In this document: positions 58,451 through 64,000 of the stretch, one piece after another
How the letters are laid out: each line of letters opens with the position of its first letter
Position numbering within the stretch: the first letter of the stretch is position 1
Position numbers and translations under genes: made by a program
NCBI RefSeq assembly: GCF_910592395.1
Contig: NC_088322.1
Coordinates: 13,821,431-13,885,430 of the forward strand
Direction: 5' to 3'
Source: Lineus longissimus
Lineage: Eukaryota; Nemertea; Pilidiophora; Heteronemertea; Lineidae
DNA: 64,000 nt
The notes under the pieces: model-generated
Database searches by the model: none
What the model was told of the DNA's origin: nothing
The model's input: the letters and a program-made list of their open reading frames with translations, nothing else

Positions 58451-58812
58451 TAGGTTCTCCTAACAAGGATACATCACATATCATACATATCTAGACAGTG
58501 AGCACAATGGTCCCTGGCCGTTTCATTTAAGGGTAACCCTGGCATTTCACCACCTTTCTGATCTGTTGGGTGTGTTCCGTTCGTGCAACTCTTCCTGGGT
58601 GCAATTTTCAAAACGGCAGCGTGAGAGATTCCAATTGCTTCAGGCATGATTGACCATCTCCAAGATATTCAGTTTGATATTCAGTTTGATTTCATTTCAG
58701 CATCAGAGTCTTTTGTAAACTCAATTATAAGAATTTAAGTTGACAAAAGCTGGGGTAGTGATAAGTGTGGTGCTCACTGCAGTGTGACGAACCCTTCAAT
58801 GACAGGTGAAAA

Positions 58813-58857
58813 TCCGCCAGTTGTGACAATAATATTGTCACAACAGCCTCTGGCGGA
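58813..58857. other. Strong hairpin
   Basis: TCCGCCAG plus TTGTGACAAT pairs perfectly with ATTGTCACAA plus CTGGCGGA, around an AAT loop and with one 6-base bulge (CAGCCT) on the right arm. The 18-bp stem is the strongest short palindrome noticed in the flank. Confidence 0.8.
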
Positions 58858-61800
58858 TACGAAAGGATCATTGCTATTGACCCACAACAAAGAAAAGAGG
58901 CTACACATTCTAACGAGAGCATTTGAACGCCAGCAAAGCATTTTGAAAAGTTACTGAAGCATGGTTCATAAGCAGGTGAAAATGTTCATTGTCAGAATCT
59001 TTTTAATGCGAAATTCTTTAGGTTGAAGTCAGAATTTGGATGGTACAACACTCTTCTTTGACGTGTAGCTGTCGATTTTCTTCATGGATATTTGGCTGGA
59101 ACTTGGTGAGACTTTTTAATTCCAAGGGACCAACTCCCCGGACTTCTTTCGGCTGTAAATCTATATTCTATCACTGCTGCAGCTGGAGGCTGTGATATAG
59201 TAGAATACTCCGCTGGATCCAATCTTTTGGAGTTGGGAAGAAAGCAAACTTTTGACCTAAATCACTTGATTCTTACCGGAACCATTCGATGTAAAATTTG
59301 AAGTCGATCACAAAATCTCAAGGTTGTGATGTGAGAGGGAAATCTCTACCTCGTTGTGCAAAAGGAATTTGTGTTGACTCAGGGATAGTTGAAGCAAAAA
59401 CGTTGAAAAATCCATCCATTTATGAATCTGCAATGAAAAGTTGAATATTTTATCTGCAGAGGAGAAAGGGGCAACTGACATCATCGCTACCAATCGCAAT
59501 TGCTTAATCCCGGGATGTCTCATCGACCGCAACCATTCGTCACCACGGAGGCACAAAGCTCCACCATGTTCGTCGTTATTTTAATCATGTACGTTTCAGC
59601 AACCTCGTTAAACGAACTCCTCAAATTTAGCAGTCTCCGTGAGGGGGCACCGTGCAGCTTCATGCTAGCGACAACTTTTGCATAGGTCAAACTACATGTA
59701 GTTTCAATGGCATTTTGTCATCCTTGCTAGAGTTTGACAACAGTTCGTTCTGACTTGCAACAATTTGAAGTGGTTATTCATTGCTTGGAGATGACTAGTC
59801 ATCGGGACGCTCATGTATCATCCCTCATTTGTGCCGATTAAGGTTGTGACTTTTTGACATCTTCCAAGATATCAGTGCCAGTTGATGACTTTGAAACTGA
59901 AATAAAAAAAAATACATTTTACTCTTTTGTAAGTGTTGGAAGCTTCGTTTAGTATTGTAGATTGACCTGTGGTTTGAAAAAACTGTCACAAACATTGACA
60001 CACGACTTATCGACAAACTAGCATAACACACTTGCAAGGAATATTTCTAGTTGTTTTCCCCACAATGTCTACATGTGAAGTCTTTGTTAAAAACATTTCT
60101 GCTGCTGATTTATAAATCCACGCAACGGAATATAAAAAGGATTGAAACTTCAACTCAGGAATATCGATTTCGTAACGAACGGATCAATTCTATTGTCTGG
60201 AATACTAAAAAGGAACACTATCCTCTATCATTTAGTGTCATCCGTACTTGCTCTCATCTAGAAACGGAAACCATGCTCTGTAGCAACCTCCTGAGAATCC
60301 ACATCCGAGGTTATGGGACGTGAGATCATTCAGAAAGTGACGCTGAATTTGTAGAGGGTGATCTTTGAGACGTACATGAAAGACTTCTCTGCTATCCGAA
60401 ACCATACACTATCTGAAACCATATCATTCTATGAGATAATATGGCATAGACATCCTAGTTGTGACTTGAGACATAAAATATCGACTCTGGTTCATTGGTG
60501 AGATGTCCTTGATGCAAGATTGTGCCAACACTGACACTTCTGTGCTTCCTGACTGAGGTTGTTCTTTGTGAATGCCAGTTCTTGAATAACTCTACTAAAC
60601 GTCCTTGAAGTGAGCACAAAGACTGCTTTTGAGGAGAGGGCGCTTTCTATGAGTATCTCAAAACTATATATCGTGATCATCGATTCTCGAGTATTTTATG
60701 CTGAGAAATGAATTCATTTATCGTCTCAATGGGGATTACGTTCAAGGCTGGCTGTCTAAAGGATAAAAACGGATAAAATGTATTGATATCGGTGCGGCGC
60801 ATCTGGAGTCGAAAAAACATGAGACGAGCTTTCACATTTGGTCGGATGCAGGTATGTTTTTTTTTCCCTCTGGAGCATCTGGTGCTAAGTGGTGGATATT
60901 TGCATACAATATTAAAGGGGCAATATGAGAAGCAGTTGATACCTGATCTTCTTACTAGGTGGTGTGACGAAATGAGAAGTTCTGCCGTGCCTGCCATGGA
61001 GGGGAGGAGGTTGTGCCTCTGGTGCACCCCCTTGGATTTGCGCCTCTTTTTGACACATTGCCTAACAGTAAAGCCCCACCTATGGACCAGCTGATGCACC
61101 ACAGCCTTTTGTTTTGGTCATGATACTTATTTGCCAAGTCATCTGACACTTAATGTCATGAATGTCTGTGGTGAAACTGTTTATCTTGCGTAAAGTATAA
61201 AACTGCTCCATTGTTATCCTCAATATTTTCAATTGACAACTGCACGTGCGACAAAAGTTGGACAATGTTGGGCGTGGGCAAATCATGTTCATTCTGAAGT
61301 CAGGTTGTCAATGTACATTTCGCCCCATGGGGTGTTGGACAATCCGTTTGAAAGATCAAAGTATTGAAAGGTACACAGCTGCTTGCGGGTTCAACAGTTT
61401 ACTGGACACTTTTGTTGAGATGCCGTAGGATATCAGCGCTAACAGAAATTACTGCTCGACTCACTCACAATTACAAAGTTCCTGTATAAAGGGGGCTGTT
61501 AAGGTGGGGTGCAGGGGTAAGGTACACAAACAGATTGTAGATTGTTGTCTATTTCATGATCAAGATTTACTGTCAATACAAGAACTATACATTGGTACAT
61601 TAGTACTACTATCGGGAGAAGGCGTTCTGTCCCCTTTGATTCCACCCCTGCTGAACCTCCTTATCTTACACTCCATTTAGTAGTAGCTGGGATCTTGATA
61701 AGATGCAACAACCTTGGTGGTCGTGGTACTCCACCAAGAAGTATACACAAGAGATGGCCTTTCAGTTACTTTCCCAAGTAAAGTGATGTACAACGCCTTT

Positions 61801-62462
61801 ACGTGCAAAGTACAATGAACTCCTTTAGCAGAATAGTACAACTCCTTTTTCTGGATGGTGTGTTTCCCTTTTTTCTACTTTTCTAAAATCCTGACCGGAG
61901 ATAACAATGACTGACCAACAACTAATACCATGACATGCAACAAAGGTTTTAAACAGTGTTGGGTGTGGACCATATTTCCTGCTCTCTTCACATCTTTTCA
62001 TCACATTTTGTCCCGTGGCGTGGCAAATAATCTCGCTGTCCGATCAAAGTATCGCAGCACACAGATGCGTGTTTGAGCAGGAGTTTATTGAGAGATGTCA
62101 TGTCGAACTTGGGCTGATAATACCCAGCTGTTGTCTCCACGATGATTCATTCTCCAGTGTCATCTGTCACGGTGCAGTCACGAAAAAATGGTCCTGAAAG
62201 ATGTTTAAAGGGGAACACAGTGCTGTGCATTGTGTATAACCCACGTCACTATTAGAAGGCGCACATCACCCACTAAAATTATATATCCAGGCAGGGGGAT
62301 GTCAGGAAGGATTGAAAATTGTTGTCGCTGTCAGGATTTGGGATACTTTGAACAACTCAATTTGGGTTGCCCTAACCTAAGTGTCTGCAAAAACATCCTG
62401 GTCAGATTTTGTTTCCATTTTTTCCAGAAATGGGGACATTTTTCAATAATAAAACCAACAAG
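58858..62462. other. Intergenic or intronic, no gene seen
   Basis: Several short ORFs but no domain or convincing splice sites. An imperfect inverted repeat (TATTCTATCAC ... GTGATATAG) lies at about 59165-59210. Confidence 0.4.
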
Positions 62463-62805
62463 TTAAAGGGAACTGGAACCGCCGAGCGATTTATTCAACT
62501 TTTCGACTTTCACCGCCCGAGAAAGTCAAACTTCCAACTTCCTATTCGAGTTCAGATTTGTAGCTCCGCCCCCAGTGCCCGAGCATGCGCAGTTCAATTT
62601 GTTATTATTGAGAATCATGTGAGAATCACGTGAGTCATGCGATCTTTCATTCATGAGTTTTCGTAGTAAATTCCATAGTAGTGACGTCACTCAATGATTG
62701 ACAGCTAGGCGCCATGTTTCATTCATGCCTCGTTCTGATCACCCATTACGCGGGAAATGAAAACGAGGTCATACGAACTGGCTTGGCGGTTTCAGTTCCC
62801 TTTAA
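62463..62805. mobile_element. TTAA-flanked MITE, family 2
   Basis: TTAA at 62463-62466 and 62802-62805. The 21-bp terminal inverted repeats (AGGGAACTGGAACCGCC and, from the right, AGGGAACTGAAACCGCC) have one mismatch. The interior is GC-richer than its surroundings and has no ORF for a transposase. Confidence 0.8.
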
Positions 62806-64000
62806 ACAATTTCGTGCCGAAACATTTTGATTAGACCTATCACTGAGAGATGGCACCACAGGCAGAATATTTCTGCGAGGCCTTAGAAACAAGTCTGGTT
62901 AGGGCTTCTGGTGACACCACTAATCGGCTTCATAAACGCACGTAGGAAGACTAAGACTAAAAGAATTGAAAATCTCTATCACTTGAGACCAATTGAACGA
63001 TCACCTCTTTGAAAAATTTCATGTTTAACTTGCTCGATTTACCAAATTTAATCGTCAAAATGTGAAGTCGACCGTGCAACATAATTTGTCAGCTGGAATG
63101 AGAAGTCATGTAATGACACCTTGAGGATGAGTCCTTTATAGTTGTGTCCCGAATTGAAAAATTAACAAATCTTTGACAATGGTTTTAGGACATTATCAGC
63201 CAAGTGTCAACCCAGATTTTGATCAGATTAGAATAAGGTAGCCTTGGTTTTGATGGATGAGCATTTGTTGAAATTGGTGAAAAAATAAACGGAGCAGAAT
63301 CAAACCAACACAAACCCCTCTTAAAGGGAACATTGGCTGAATAAAGAGAGTACCTTTTTCATCGTCATCGTTCTTTGCCATGTGGTCCTTGGGCAACCGT
63401 GCTTCATTTTGCCCGATGGTGTCCTTTTCAACGGCTGCCCACGGATGGTGTTAGTCTTCATTCAGGAGGTATGCCCTGCTGAGTCTCGGTGGTCTTCGAA
63501 ACTAGAAAAAACTTAACCCAACATCTGGCATTTGAAATTTCAACAACACACACATTTAACCTAATTATGAATAATTTCAGATAGCTACCAGGTGGTCAAT
63601 TAGCGGTTTGGTTCCCACACAATGGTTCTGCAGTATATCTGAGGACAGCCTCATCCCACAGTGATCAATTAGACGTCATATTTTGAGAAATTATGCCGTG
63701 ATTAAATGCCTGGTATCAGGGAATGGAGTCATTACCTACTGAGTGCATCATAATATAGAGGACAAAGCATTCTGTCAAGATGTTTCAGAAAGGCCGAGTT
63801 CTCCGGCGTCTCGTTTATTTACATGGTGACAACTCTTGCATGTATTGCACATTCAAAGAATGTTACTTCAGATCAGTACTGTACTAGAAATGAATTGAGT
63901 TCTTCTTACAGACCCTCTAGAGTTCAATTTCAAAAGTTTTTGTCACAAGTTCATGAGATTGTTTACTTTATCTCAAGTTTCGGTCATCTCTAAATTTGAT
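62806..64000. other. Intergenic or intronic, no gene seen
   Basis: Nothing recognised. A CTCTTAAAGGGAACATTGG motif at about 63320 may be a single end of a related MITE. Confidence 0.4.

Overview
The window is animal (metazoan) nuclear DNA, not bacterial. The sequence shows spliced genes with consensus donors and acceptors, an APE-type non-LTR retrotransposon, tRNA-like SINE heads, TTAA-flanked MITEs and a remnant of an LTR element. The protein family (secreted LamG plus PAN/apple domains, tandemly expanded) fits a marine invertebrate such as a cephalochordate or lophotrochozoan. That placement is inference; nothing in the window fixes the species.

Layout. (1) 1-4970: a non-LTR retrotransposon on the + strand with intact ORF1 and ORF2, a 3' hairpin and an A/T-rich tail. 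Its 5' end lies at or beyond the window edge. It is inserted in the first repeat unit. (2) 4971 to about 46430: a tandem array of five 7.3-9.2 kb units (starts at 4971, 13217, 22456, 30726 and 38028), followed by a diverged partial sixth unit (47216-48545, with displaced pieces to 51160). (3) About 48.5-64 kb: single-copy-looking, apparently non-coding flank with MITEs, a 19-bp minisatellite and a strong hairpin.

The array is a cluster of minus-strand genes, labelled here LPa to LPf from left to right. None is visible as one long open frame because each is split into three exons: a signal-peptide exon (64 or 67 nt), a LamG-like domain exon (663 or 696 nt) and a terminal PAN/apple exon (245 nt, ending in TGA). 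All introns are phase 1, all splice sites are GT-AG, and the exons join in frame to 323 aa (LPc, LPd, LPe), 334 aa (LPf, diverged) or 544 aa (LPb). LPb has two LamG exons because of a 1734-bp tandem duplication. Only the signal exon of LPa is in the window; the retrotransposon sits between it and the rest of the gene.

The introns carry a roughly 810-bp subrepeat with a tRNA-like head in one to three copies per unit, a second tRNA-like SINE head, and a CCGG-flanked MITE in three of the subrepeats. About 450 bp upstream of the signal exon in five of the six units lies a 169-bp LTR, in the gene's orientation, with a TATAAATAG box and AATAAA. It could act as a promoter. The array therefore looks like a young, actively rearranging family of secreted lectin-like proteins. 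Functions such as recognition or adhesion are inferred from domain content only.
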